Source: Falsigemmobacter faecalis
GTDB taxonomy: Bacteria; Pseudomonadota; Alphaproteobacteria; Rhodobacterales; Rhodobacteraceae
NCBI RefSeq assembly: GCF_003863335.1
Contig: NZ_RRAZ01000001.1
Location: forward strand, 170,507-234,506
Length of the DNA stretch: 64,000 nt
Reading direction: 5' to 3'
Shown here: positions 1-8,076 of the stretch, piece after piece
Layout of the letters: every line of letters begins with the position of its first letter
Numbering within the stretch: position 1 is the stretch's first letter
The notes under the pieces: model-generated
What the model saw: the letters and a program-made list of their open reading frames with translations, nothing else
Database searches by the model: none
What the model was told of the DNA's origin: nothing
Position numbers and translations under genes: made by a program

Positions 1-268
1 ATCCAATCCTGCAAACAGCGATCAATCGACACTTCCGTTGCAATCAAAGGCAAAAAACCACTTTGATTTATTGGGTTTATACAACGATTTTATCACCTCC
101 TGGGGCGTCACAGCAAGTGTCTGCTCGGTGAGACCGGTGATACATAGCAGTTGCCGCTCAGATCGTGACAAACTGGCGCGACAGCTGAAATATTCTGCCG
201 ACCTGACTTTTTCAGCAGCCTGCTAAGCGCATATGAGAGCTTGCGCAAAGGCCGACGGAGAGAAATTC
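1..268. other. Low-GC gene-free left edge
   Basis: No gene is supported here. The first 120 bases are about 42% G+C by direct count, clearly below the rest of the window, and the short open frame at 38-226 has no recognisable protein features. An inverted repeat with 8-bp arms (AATCAAAG at 42-49, CTTTGATT at 61-68, 11-nt loop) lies in the AT-rich part. The stretch leads directly into the heptanucleotide array. It could be the downstream part of a gene outside the window, or DNA of different origin. Confidence 0.5.
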
Positions 269-765
269 TCCTGGCTCCTGGCTCCTGGCTCCTGGCTCCT
301 GGCTCCTGGCTCCTGGCTCCTGGCTCCTGGCTCCTGGCTCCTGGCTCCTGGCTCCTGGCTCCTGGCTCCTGGCTCCTGGCTCCTGGCTCCTGGCTCCTGG
401 CTCCTGGCTCCTGGCTCCTGGCTCCTGGCTCCTGGCTCCTGGCTCCTGGCTCCTGGCTCCTGGCTCCTGGCTCCTGGCTCCTGGCTCCTGGCTCCTGGCT
501 CCTGGCTCCTGGCTCCTGGCTCCTGGCTCCTGGCTCCTGGCTCCTGGCTCCTGGCTCCTGGCTCCTGGCTCCTGGCTCCTGGCTCCTGGCTCCTGGCTCC
601 TGGCTCCTGGCTCCTGGCTCCTGGCTCCTGGCTCCTGGCTCCTGGCTCCTGGCTCCTGGCTCCTGGCTCCTGGCTCCTGGCTCCTGGCTCCTGGCTCCTG
701 GCTCCTGGCTCCTGGCTCCTGGCTCCTGGCTCCTGGCTCCTGGCTCCTGGCTCCTGGCTCCTGGC
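269..765. repeat. 71-copy perfect heptanucleotide tandem array
   Basis: The unit TCCTGGC (GCCAGGA on the other strand) is repeated head to tail without any visible substitution or indel for 497 bp, exactly 71 units. Because 7 is not a multiple of 3 and no stop arises, all six frames stay open; every forward frame reads a circularly permuted LLAPGSW heptapeptide and every reverse frame GARSQEP. The open frames are therefore a by-product of the repeat and are not evidence for a protein. Perfect identity over 71 units suggests recent expansion by replication slippage, so copy number probably varies between strains. Assembly collapse or expansion could also alter the apparent count. Confidence 0.95.
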
Positions 766-1654
766 GCTGCATCTCGGGTTCTGGCGGTCACAAAGCGGCC
801 CCTGGGTTTCGATCGTGGGGGCGCAGCCGCTGTGGTCCTCGCTGAGAACTCAGCTCGTTGGCACGTATCTGACCTGCTTCCCGCCGGACGGCAGGGGGGG
901 GGCACGGCCTCGCGATATTGTCCGCCAGCGCCGGACTATCGGACTGACAGGAGAGCCCTGATCCTGTCGGATAAAGAGTGGCGGCGGGCGCGGGCCCGCT
1001 GTTGCTGCGAAGGTCTCCGGGGCAATTCCTTCCGGTGAGGCGGACCTCACCAAAAACATAAGCGCCTTGCCAGCCAGGCATCCATCCCCTGCCGTGCTTT
1101 TTCTGTAGAGCGATTTGGCTCCACCTGTGCGCGGATTGTCCCCCGATCAGGTGTCCGCTTGCCGCAGATCGGATTGTCGTCCGCCCCGGACATCCTGGTC
1201 CTGGCGGTTACAGAGCCGCCGCACAAAGGCGTCCGTGGCGATGGTGACCCAAGTGCGGGCAGATCCTGCTTTGCACTCTGCTTGTGAGGATCACACAGGG
1301 CTCACACATGCAGTCGATCCGGCGCAAAGGCTTCGCATTGCAACGGCAAGGCGCGCCGAAAGAACCGATAGAGCCGGGCAGGTCAAAGCAAATTGCAGGC
1401 TGTTGCGGAACCGGTGTGTCACCACATATCGTCAAACCACAAAGTGCTGTTCAGCGGAGCGGACCACCCCTGCTGCCAGGGCCGGAAACTCTGCCTGCGA
1501 AACGCGTCTGTGACAGCGGTTCGTTCATATGGGCATAACGACCTGTGAGAAACACGTGCAGAGCGACGGGGCCGGCAATCCGCTTCAGGCGTCTTCCGGC
1601 GGCGCCTCTCCCGGAGCGACATCTTGTCACCGCAGCCCGTTCCTCTATGCTGGC
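766..1654. other. Gene-free region after the repeat array
   Basis: About 0.9 kb in which I see no gene. Open frames exist on both strands (for example 1115-1513 plus and 1451-1789 minus), but their translations are Arg/Ser/Ala/Cys-rich in the way shadow frames of high-GC DNA are, with no domain, signal peptide or convincing ribosome-binding site. A 7-bp-arm hairpin (GGTGAGG/CCTCACC, 1034-1051) is present without a following T-run. The right part must contain the promoter of the thiamine operon. Short conserved peptides or an untranslated RNA cannot be excluded by eye. Confidence 0.5.
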
Positions 1655-1660
1655 GGCACC

Positions 1661-1745
1661 TCGGGGTGTCAGGCTTGTCCTGGCTGAGACGCAGTGGCGA
1701 ACCCGTTGAACCTGAACCGGCTCATACCGGCGGAGGGAAGGTGCA
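1661..1745 (+). ncRNA. TPP riboswitch (THI element)
   Basis: This leader carries the conserved thiamine pyrophosphate aptamer core: GCTGAGAC around 1683-1690, ACCCGTTGAACCTGA at 1701-1715, and a CGGCTCATACCGGCGGAGGGAA-type block at 1717-1739. These match the invariant CUGAGA and ACCC-UUGAACCUGA / GCG-AGGGA segments of THI elements. It ends about 50 nt before the thiB start codon and its AGGAGG, so the expression platform is short. That favours control of translation initiation by masking the ribosome-binding site, as is usual in alphaproteobacteria; this mechanism is inferred. Bound TPP should repress the downstream thiamine importer. Confidence 0.93.
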
Positions 1746-1791
1746 TCGGGCCTGCCGGCGCTGCTTTCTCCGCTGCCACAAGGAGGCAAGG

Positions 1792-2781
1792 ATGAAAGCC
1801 CTTATCTGTGCAGCTTCACTTCTCACCCTGACCGCGGGCGCGGGCCTGGCGCAAAAGCCGGTGCTGACCGTGCTGACCTATGACAGTTTTGCGGCCGACT
1901 GGGGGCCGGGGCCGATTGTGGAGAAGGCCTTTGAGGCGGTCTGCGGCTGCGATCTGCGGTTTTTGCCGGGCGGCGACGGGGCGGCGGTGCTCTCGCGTCT
2001 GCGGCTGGAGGGCGCGCGCTCTGAGGCGGATGTGGTCCTGGGGCTCGATACGGCGCTGACGGCGCAGGCCGCTCAGACCGGGCTTTTCGTGCCCCACGGT
2101 CAGGCAGCGGCGCCGGATCTGCCGGTGCCCTATGAGGATCCGCTGTTTTTGCCCTTTGACTGGGGCTGGTTCGCCTTCAATTATGACAAAACCCGGCTTC
2201 CCGCGCCGCCTGCCTCTTTTGAGGAGCTGGCGGCCTCGGATCTGAAGGTGGTGATCCAGGATCCGCGCTCTTCGACGCCGGGCCTGGGGCTGGTGATGTG
2301 GGTTAAGGCCGCCTATGGCGCGCGGGCGCCTGAGATCTGGGAGGGGCTTTCCGACAATATCCTGACCGTGACCCCCGGCTGGTCCGAGGCCTATGACCTT
2401 TTCCTGAAGGGCGAGGCGGATATGGTGCTCTCTTATTCCACCTCACCGGCCTATCATCTGATCGCCGAGCGGGATGACAGCAAGGCGGCGGCCGGTTTCG
2501 CCGAGGGGCATTATCTGCAGATCGAGGTGGCGGGTCAGTTGAAATCAGCGCGCGATCCCGAGCTTGCGCAGCGGTTCATGGCCTTTTTACTGAGCGGGGA
2601 GTTCCAGGCCGCGATCCCTGAGACGAACTGGATGTATCCGGCGAAAACTCCGGCGGCGGGGCTGCCTCAGGGCTTTGAGACCCTGATGCGTCCGGAAAAG
2701 TCTTTGCTGTTCACGGCGGAAGAGGCGGCGGCCCTGCGGGGTGAGGCGGTGGATGAATGGCGCAGCGCGCTTTCAAATTAA
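1792..2781 (+). CDS. thiB: Thiamine ABC transporter, periplasmic binding protein
   Basis: Periplasmic binding protein that captures thiamine or thiamine pyrophosphate for import. The 329-residue product begins with a Sec signal peptide (about residues 1-20, cleaved after LAGAGLA-like sequence ending in Ala). The mature start, LTVLTYDSFAADWGPGP, is the hallmark of the ThiB/TbpA family. The start at 1792 was chosen over an in-frame upstream codon at 1624 because it has a strong AGGAGG about 6 nt upstream and yields the signal peptide; the longer frame would translate through the riboswitch. It is the first gene of thiBPQ and overlaps thiP by 25 bp. Confidence 0.95.
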   Translation: MKALICAASLLTLTAGAGLAQKPVLTVLTYDSFAADWGPGPIVEKAFEAVCGCDLRFLPGGDGAAVLSRLRLEGARSEADVVLGLDTALTAQAAQTGLFVPHGQAAAPDLPVPYEDPLFLPFDWGWFAFNYDKTRLPAPPASFEELAASDLKVVIQDPRSSTPGLGLVMWVKAAYGARAPEIWEGLSDNILTVTPGWSEAYDLFLKGEADMVLSYSTSPAYHLIAERDDSKAAAGFAEGHYLQIEVAGQLKSARDPELAQRFMAFLLSGEFQAAIPETNWMYPAKTPAAGLPQGFETLMRPEKSLLFTAEEAAALRGEAVDEWRSALSN

Positions 2782-4304
2782 GCCGGAATCTGGCCGGGCG
2801 CGGGCTGGCGCTGCTGATCGCGCTGCTGATGGGCAGCGCGGCGCTGGCGCTGGCGCTGCAGTCGGGGCGGCCGGTGCTTTCGGCCTCGGACTGGGGGGCG
2901 GTGCGGTTTTCGCTGCTCCAGGCGGTGCTTTCGGCCCTTCTGTCGGTGGCCCTGGCTTTGCCGGTGGCGCGGGCTTTGGCGCGGCGGCGCTTTGCCGGGC
3001 GGGGGGTGTTGATTGCTGCCATGGGCGCGCCCTTTTTGCTGCCGGTGCTGGTGGCGGCTTTGGGGCTTTTGGGGGTTTTCGGACGCAATGGTCTGTTGAA
3101 TCAGGCGCTTATGGCCATTGAGCTGCCGGGGGTGCAGATCTATGGCCTGAGTGGCGTGCTGCTGGGCCATGTGTTTTTGAACATGCCGCTGGCGGTGCGG
3201 ATGCTGCTGCACGGCTGGCAGGCCATCCCGCAGGAGCAGGTGCGGCTGGCGGAGAGCTTAGGCCTTGGCCCGCGCGCGCAGTTTCGCCATCTGGAGGGGC
3301 CGATGCTGCGTCAGGTGCTGCCTGGCGCGCTTCTGGCGGTCTTTCTGGTCTGTCTGAGCAGCTTTGCGCTGGTGTTGATCCTGGGCGGCGGGCCAAAGGC
3401 CACCACGCTGGAGCTGGCGATCTATCAGGCGGTGCGCTTTGATTTTGATCTGCCCCGGGCGGCGGCGCTGGCGCTGGTGCAGTTTGGCCTTTGTGCGCTG
3501 GCGGTGCTGCTGGCGGGGGGGCGGGCGCGGCTGCCGATGGGGGGCGGGCTCGACCGGGCGCAGGCGCTGCCAAGGCCCGGGGGCTGGCGGCTGGGCTTTG
3601 ATGCGTTGGCGCTTGGTCTTGCGGCGCTGTTTCTGGCAGCGCCCCTGGCGGTGGTGGTGCTGCGCGGCCTGCCGGGGCTGCTGAGCCTGCCGCCGGTGGT
3701 CTGGCAGGCGGCGCTGACTTCGGTGCTGATGGCGCTGGCGGCGGCCTTTCTTTGTGGGCTGTGCCTGCTGGCGCTGACGCCCGCGGCGGTGGCCGGGCGG
3801 CGCGGCGTAGAGCTGGCGGCCATGGCCCCCATGGCGACCTCGGCTCTGGCACTGGGGGCGGGGCTCTTTTTGATCCTGCATCCCTTTGTGGCGCCTTCCG
3901 CGCTGTCGCTGCCGATCACGGTTTTGGTCAATGTTCTCATGGCGCTGCCCTTTGGGCTGAGGCTTCTGATGCCCGCCTGGGCTGCGGCAGAGGCGGGGCA
4001 GGGGCGGCTGGCCGAGAGCCTGGGGATGCGCGGGATGTCGCGGCTGCGTTTCGCGCTGCTGCCGCGTTTGCGCCGGCCCTTTGGCATGGCGCTTGGGGTG
4101 GCGGCGGCTTTGTCGATGGGGGATCTGGGCGTCATTACCCTTTTCGCCAGCGACCAGAGCCTGACCCTGCCCTTGCAGGTCTGGAGCCTGATGGGGGCCT
4201 ATCGCAGCGCCCAGGCCGAAGCGGCGGCGCTGCTGCTGGTGCTGCTTTCCTTCGGGCTTTTTGCGCTTTTTGATCTTTGGGGGCGACGCAATGCTGCGGC
4301 TTGA
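2757..4304 (+). CDS. thiP: Thiamine ABC transporter, permease
   Basis: Inner-membrane permease of the thiamine importer, 515 residues, the normal length for ThiP. The protein is almost wholly hydrophobic with about 12 predicted membrane segments and is a tandem fusion of two permease domains. Each half carries an EAA-type loop that contacts the ATPase: RLAESLGLGPRAQF near residue 162 and RLAESLGMRGMSRL near residue 413. It overlaps the end of thiB by 25 bp and the start of thiQ by 14 bp, so translation of the three genes is probably coupled. Function is assigned from family plus operon context. Confidence 0.93.
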   Translation: MAQRAFKLSRNLAGRGLALLIALLMGSAALALALQSGRPVLSASDWGAVRFSLLQAVLSALLSVALALPVARALARRRFAGRGVLIAAMGAPFLLPVLVAALGLLGVFGRNGLLNQALMAIELPGVQIYGLSGVLLGHVFLNMPLAVRMLLHGWQAIPQEQVRLAESLGLGPRAQFRHLEGPMLRQVLPGALLAVFLVCLSSFALVLILGGGPKATTLELAIYQAVRFDFDLPRAAALALVQFGLCALAVLLAGGRARLPMGGGLDRAQALPRPGGWRLGFDALALGLAALFLAAPLAVVVLRGLPGLLSLPPVVWQAALTSVLMALAAAFLCGLCLLALTPAAVAGRRGVELAAMAPMATSALALGAGLFLILHPFVAPSALSLPITVLVNVLMALPFGLRLLMPAWAAAEAGQGRLAESLGMRGMSRLRFALLPRLRRPFGMALGVAAALSMGDLGVITLFASDQSLTLPLQVWSLMGAYRSAQAEAAALLLVLLSFGLFALFDLWGRRNAAA

Positions 4305-4998
4305 GGCTTTGACGCTGGTGCAGGATGACTTCCGTCTGAGCGCCGATTTCACCATTGAGGCGGGTGCGCGTGTTGCGGTCATCGGGCCTTCAGGGGCGGG
4401 AAAATCCTCGCTTCTCTCGGCCATTGCGGGGTTTTACGCCCCGGCCTCTGGGCGCATTTTGTGGGCGGGGCGCGAGATCGGCGCGCTGGCCCCTGGCGCG
4501 CGGCCGCTGTCGATGCTGTTTCAGGACGGCAATCTGTTTCCGCATCTGAGCGTGGCGGATAATCTGGGTCTCGGGATCTCTCCGGATCTGCGGCTCAGCG
4601 CGGCGGACCGCGACCGGATCGCGGCGGCGCTGGAGCGGGTGGGCCTTGCGGGCTTTGGCCCCCGGCGTCCGGCGCAACTCTCCGGCGGAGAGCAGTCGCG
4701 GGTGGCGCTGGCGCGGGTGCTGCTGCGCGCGCGGCCCCTTTTGCTGCTGGATGAGCCTTTCGCGGCACTTGGCCCGGGGCTGAAGGAACAGATGCTTGAT
4801 CTGGTGGCAGAGCTTTGCGCGGCGACGGGGATCACGCTTTTGATGGTCACCCATGATCCGCAGGATGCGCTGAGGCTTTGTCCGCAGACGGTGCTGGTGG
4901 CGCAGGGCGTGGCCCGCGCCCCGCAGGACACAGGCCCTTTCCTGGTCGATCCGCCCGAGGTGCTGCAAAACTACCTCGGGGGGCGGCGCTTTTTGTGA
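4291..4998 (+). CDS. thiQ: Thiamine ABC transporter, ATPase
   Basis: ATP-binding subunit that drives thiamine import, 235 residues. Visible motifs are Walker A GPSGAGKSS (residues 32-40), the signature LSGGEQSR (from about residue 130), Walker B LLLLDEPFAALG (from about 149) and the switch histidine in MVTHDPQDA. I chose the ATG at 4291, giving the canonical MLRLEALTL start; the in-frame codon at 4261 lies deeper inside thiP. The last gene of thiBPQ, its stop abuts the stop of the convergent oxidoreductase gene in the sequence TGATCA, so no intergenic terminator separates them. Confidence 0.94.
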   Translation: MLRLEALTLVQDDFRLSADFTIEAGARVAVIGPSGAGKSSLLSAIAGFYAPASGRILWAGREIGALAPGARPLSMLFQDGNLFPHLSVADNLGLGISPDLRLSAADRDRIAAALERVGLAGFGPRRPAQLSGGEQSRVALARVLLRARPLLLLDEPFAALGPGLKEQMLDLVAELCAATGITLLMVTHDPQDALRLCPQTVLVAQGVARAPQDTGPFLVDPPEVLQNYLGGRRFL

Positions 4999-5979
4999 TC
5001 AGCCGCGCGCAAAGCGGGCAAGGCGGGTGTGGATGATCTCTTCGGCCTCTGCGACGATGCGTGAGATCAGTTCCTGGCAGGTCGGGATGTCATGGATCAG
5101 GCCCTGGACCTGGCCGCCCCAGATCAGCCCTGCATCAATATCCCCGGAGTTCAGCGCCTGACGGCCCTTTGCCCCGGCCACGAGGGGCTGGATGTCTTTG
5201 AATTCCACATCCGGGCGGGCGCTGATTTCCAGCACCTTTTCGGCGACCGAGTTCTTCGTTACGCGGCCGGTGTTTTTAAAGCCGCGGAAGATCAGCGCGG
5301 TATCGCGCTCGTTGTTTTTGATCAGCAGTTCCTTGACGTTGTCATGGATCGGCGCCTCTTTGGTCACGCAAAAGCGCGTGCCCATGTTGATGCCTTCCGC
5401 GCCAAGCGCCAGGGCCGCCACCAGCCCGCGCCCGTCGCCAAAGCCGCCCGAGGCCAGCATCGGCACTTTGATCTGATCGGCGGCCGCCGGGATCAGCACA
5501 AGACCCGGCACGTCATCTTCGCCCGGGTGGCCCGCGCATTCAAAGCCGTCGATCGAGATGATATCGGCGCCCATTTTCACAGCCGACAGGGCATGGCGCA
5601 CCGAGGTGCATTTGTGCAGCACCGTGATGCCGTGGGATTTGAAATCCTCAACATGCTCCTGGGGGCGGCCACCGGCGGTTTCAACGATCTGAATGCCGCT
5701 GTCGATAATGGCTTTGCGGTAATCCGCATAGGGCGGCGGATTGACCGAGGGCAGCACGGTCAGGTTCACGCCAAAGGGCTTGTCGGTCAGGCTGCGGCAG
5801 CGCTCAATCTCGCGGCGCAGCTCATCGGGGGTGGGCTGCGTCAGCGCGGTAAGGATGCCAAGCCCCCCGGCATTGGAGACGGCCGCTGCCAGATCGGCGG
5901 TACCGACCCACATCATGCCCCCCTGCACGATGGGATGCTCAATCCCGAGCATCTCGGTAATACGGGTTGAAATCGCCAT
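4999..5979 (-). CDS. NAD(P)H-dependent flavin oxidoreductase / nitronate monooxygenase family
   Basis: FMN-dependent TIM-barrel enzyme of the nitronate monooxygenase (2-nitropropane dioxygenase) family, 326 residues. The N-terminus IEHPIVQGGMMWVGTADL and the AGGLGI turn (residues 38-42) are typical, and the catalytic-type histidine is present in FECAGHPGEDD (H151). The C-terminal glycine-rich SGGFGDGRG and GAEGINMGTRF segments form the phosphate-binding region. It is the last of three genes read toward lower coordinates, 63 bp after the acyl-CoA dehydrogenase gene. Homologues often sit among acyl-CoA catabolism genes, and some members are enoyl reductases or nitronate oxidases; the substrate cannot be told from sequence. 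Confidence 0.85.
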   Translation of the reverse strand: MAISTRITEMLGIEHPIVQGGMMWVGTADLAAAVSNAGGLGILTALTQPTPDELRREIERCRSLTDKPFGVNLTVLPSVNPPPYADYRKAIIDSGIQIVETAGGRPQEHVEDFKSHGITVLHKCTSVRHALSAVKMGADIISIDGFECAGHPGEDDVPGLVLIPAAADQIKVPMLASGGFGDGRGLVAALALGAEGINMGTRFCVTKEAPIHDNVKELLIKNNERDTALIFRGFKNTGRVTKNSVAEKVLEISARPDVEFKDIQPLVAGAKGRQALNSGDIDAGLIWGGQVQGLIHDIPTCQELISRIVAEAEEIIHTRLARFARG

Positions 5980-6042
5980 GTTCGCTCCTCCGCTGGCCGT
6001 CGTCTTCGGCCCCCGGGGAGGGGGGCCGGTCTGTGCTTCAGG

Positions 6043-7242
6043 TCAGACCTGATGCGCCTTCAGATACTCGCGGCGCAATTTGCGTGACAGGGACCATTTA
6101 TGGACCTCGGTCGGGCCGTCGTAGATGCGGAAAGCGCGGATTTCGCGGAAGATCGTTTCCACGATGGTATCGCGCGTCACGCCCTGACCGCCCATGACCT
6201 GCACGCAGCGGTCCGCCACGCGCATCAGCGCCTCTGAGACCGCCACTTTCGCCATTGAGCTTTCCGTGCCGCCATCCGCCCCGCTGTCGAGGATATCGGC
6301 GCACCAATAGGTCATGAGTTCCGCCTGCTTCAGATCCAGCAGGTTTTCGGCCAGCATGAAGCCCACGCCCTCATGTTCAATCAGCAGCTTGCCAAAGGCC
6401 TTGCGGCGGCAGGCGTAATCGACCGCGATCTCATGGGCGCGGATGCAGCCGCCCAGCCAGCGCATGCAATGCGAGAGCCTGGCCGGGGCCAGACGGACCT
6501 GGGCGTATTTGAACCCCTCGCCGCTTTGACCCAGCATCTGATCGGCGGGGACGCGCAGATTGTCGATATGGATGACCGAATGGCCCCCCGGCATCGAGCC
6601 GTCGATGGTATCAAGCACGCGCTCAATCTTAATCGCCGGATGCGGCAGGTCGACGAGGAACATACAGGCGCCCTCCTCCGACTTTGCCATGATGATGCCC
6701 ACCTTTGCGCCCAGGGCGCCGGTGATCAGCGTCTTGCGGCCGTTGATGACCCAGTGATTGCCATCCGGCACACAGGTCGTCAGCATCATCGACGGATCCG
6801 AGCCCGCGCCGTTTTCATCGGCGGGTTCCGTCATAAAGAAGGCCGAGCGGGCATCACCCGCCACCATCTGATTGAGGAAGCGCTCTTTCAGCTCGGGCGA
6901 GGCGACCTTGCCGAGCAGGAACATATTCCCCTCATCCGGGGCAGAGGTGTTCAGCGCCACCGGCCCCAGCGGCGACAGCCCTGAACGGATCAGCACGGCC
7001 GCGGTCTCGCGCTGCGTCAGATGGCCGGTGCCGCCCGGGATATGCGGGGTGATAAGGCCTGCGGCCTTGGCCTTTTCGCGCATCTCCACGACCATCTCTT
7101 CGAGCGGGCCATGGCTGTCGCGGCGGGTGTCTTTTTCGTAAGGCACCACCGTGTCGCGCACAAAAGCCTCGATCTGATCGGCGAGGGCCAGCGCGCGTTC
7201 GGAAATGCCGAAGCGTTCGACGGAATATGCGCTGTAGCTCAT
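6043..7242 (-). CDS. Acyl-CoA dehydrogenase
   Basis: FAD-dependent acyl-CoA dehydrogenase of 399 residues, catalysing alpha,beta-desaturation of an acyl-CoA. FAD/acyl-binding motifs FFMTEPADENGAGSDPS and the C-terminal VMGGQGVTRDTIVETIFRE are visible, followed by RIYDGPTEVHKWSLSRK. The usual catalytic YEGT motif near the C-terminus is replaced by YDGPTEVH, a feature of the ACAD10/11-like long-chain branch rather than the short-chain branch. The start codon overlaps the stop of the upstream dehydrogenase gene by 4 bp (ATGA), so the two are co-translated. The preferred acyl chain is unknown. Confidence 0.9.
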   Translation of the reverse strand: MSYSAYSVERFGISERALALADQIEAFVRDTVVPYEKDTRRDSHGPLEEMVVEMREKAKAAGLITPHIPGGTGHLTQRETAAVLIRSGLSPLGPVALNTSAPDEGNMFLLGKVASPELKERFLNQMVAGDARSAFFMTEPADENGAGSDPSMMLTTCVPDGNHWVINGRKTLITGALGAKVGIIMAKSEEGACMFLVDLPHPAIKIERVLDTIDGSMPGGHSVIHIDNLRVPADQMLGQSGEGFKYAQVRLAPARLSHCMRWLGGCIRAHEIAVDYACRRKAFGKLLIEHEGVGFMLAENLLDLKQAELMTYWCADILDSGADGGTESSMAKVAVSEALMRVADRCVQVMGGQGVTRDTIVETIFREIRAFRIYDGPTEVHKWSLSRKLRREYLKAHQV

Positions 7243-8000
7243 TTCGGGGCCATCCGGATTGCGCCATCAAGGCGGATTACTTCACCGTTGAGCATCGGGT
7301 TCTCAACAATCGACTGTGCGAGCTGCGCATATTCTTCCGGGCTGCCCAGGCGTGCCGGGAAGGGCACCTGACGGCCAAGGCTGTCCTGGGCCTCCTGCGG
7401 CAGCGAGGCCAGCAGCGGCGTCAGGAACAGGCCTGGTGCGATGGTCATCACCCGGATGCCATAGCGCGAGAATTCCCGCGCGATCGGCAGCGCCATGCCC
7501 ACGATGGCGCCTTTCGAGGCCGCATAGGCAGCCTGGCCGATCTGGCCCTCAAAAGCGGCTACCGAGGCCGTGTTGATGATGACGCCGCGCTCTTCGCCGA
7601 TCAGATCTGCGGTATGGACGGCAGCGGCGAATTTCGACAGGACGTTGAAGCTGCCGACCAGATTCACGTCGATGATTTTGGTGAATTCTTTCAGCGGGAT
7701 GGCCTTGCCGTCGCGGTCGATCACCTTGGCCGGCGGCCCGATGCCCGCGCAGTTCACCAGGATGCGCGCCTTGCCGTGCAGGCCCTCGGCCTCGGCAATC
7801 GCGGCCTCAACCGCCGTCTCGTCGGTGACATTGAGTTTGATGAAATGACCGCCGATCTCAGCGGCTTTCGCAGCGCCAAGGGTCTCGTTCATGTCAAAGA
7901 TGGTGACTTTTGCGCCCGCTTTCGCCAGCCGCGCCGCCGTGGCCCCGCCAAGGCCCGATGCGCCGCCGGTTACGATCGCTGCCTGTCCGTCAATAATCAC
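7239..8000 (-). CDS. SDR-family type II 3-hydroxyacyl-CoA dehydrogenase
   Basis: Short-chain dehydrogenase of 253 residues closely resembling 17-beta-HSD10 / type II 3-hydroxyacyl-CoA dehydrogenase. It has the cofactor motif TGGASGLG (residues 11-18), NCAG (83-86) and the catalytic set S146, Y159, K163 in the YAASKG context. It should oxidise 3-hydroxyacyl-CoA with NAD+ in fatty acid or branched-chain amino acid breakdown. It is the first gene of a minus-strand operon with the acyl-CoA dehydrogenase and the flavin oxidoreductase. The TetR gene lies 76 bp upstream in the same direction, and that gap contains two inverted repeats. Confidence 0.9.
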   Translation of the reverse strand: MIIDGQAAIVTGGASGLGGATAARLAKAGAKVTIFDMNETLGAAKAAEIGGHFIKLNVTDETAVEAAIAEAEGLHGKARILVNCAGIGPPAKVIDRDGKAIPLKEFTKIIDVNLVGSFNVLSKFAAAVHTADLIGEERGVIINTASVAAFEGQIGQAAYAASKGAIVGMALPIAREFSRYGIRVMTIAPGLFLTPLLASLPQEAQDSLGRQVPFPARLGSPEEYAQLAQSIVENPMLNGEVIRLDGAIRMAPK

Positions 8001-8021
8001 GGATGATTCCTCCCTTGAATA

Positions 8022-8041
8022 GTCTGATGAGATTGTCAGAC
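8022..8041. promoter_or_regulatory. Inverted repeat GTCTGA-N8-TCAGAC, candidate operator
   Basis: A perfect 6-bp-arm inverted repeat lies 21-41 bp upstream of the dehydrogenase start codon, where promoter or operator elements are expected. Its right half contains TTGTCAG, which is also found at 8782-8788 in the promoter region between the TetR gene and the second acyl-CoA dehydrogenase. Binding by the neighbouring TetR protein is an inference. Confidence 0.4.
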
Positions 8042-8057
8042 ATTTTTGATGACTTGA

Positions 8058-8070
8058 ACAGTCGGACTGT
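8058..8070. promoter_or_regulatory. 13-bp palindrome ACAGTCGGACTGT, candidate operator
   Basis: This perfect palindrome around a central G occupies the 76-bp gap between the end of the TetR gene and the start of the dehydrogenase operon. Its size and symmetry suit a dimeric regulator, most simply the TetR protein encoded next to it. It lacks a following T-run, so it is not a good terminator. Confidence 0.4.
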
Positions 8071-8076
8071 GAAAAT

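Noticed and set aside
269..765. CRISPR array
   Set aside because: There are no spacers and no cas genes; the units are contiguous heptamers.
108..961. Long open frames on both strands through the heptanucleotide array
   Set aside because: They exist because a 7-bp repeat without stops keeps all six frames open; flanking residues show no domain or ribosome-binding site.
1034..1051. Terminator hairpin in the gene-free region
   Set aside because: The stem is short and lacks a T-run on the 3' side of either strand.
1115..1789. Possible genes on both strands before thiB
   Set aside because: Translations look like shadow frames (Arg/Cys/Ser-rich) and overlap each other and the riboswitch.
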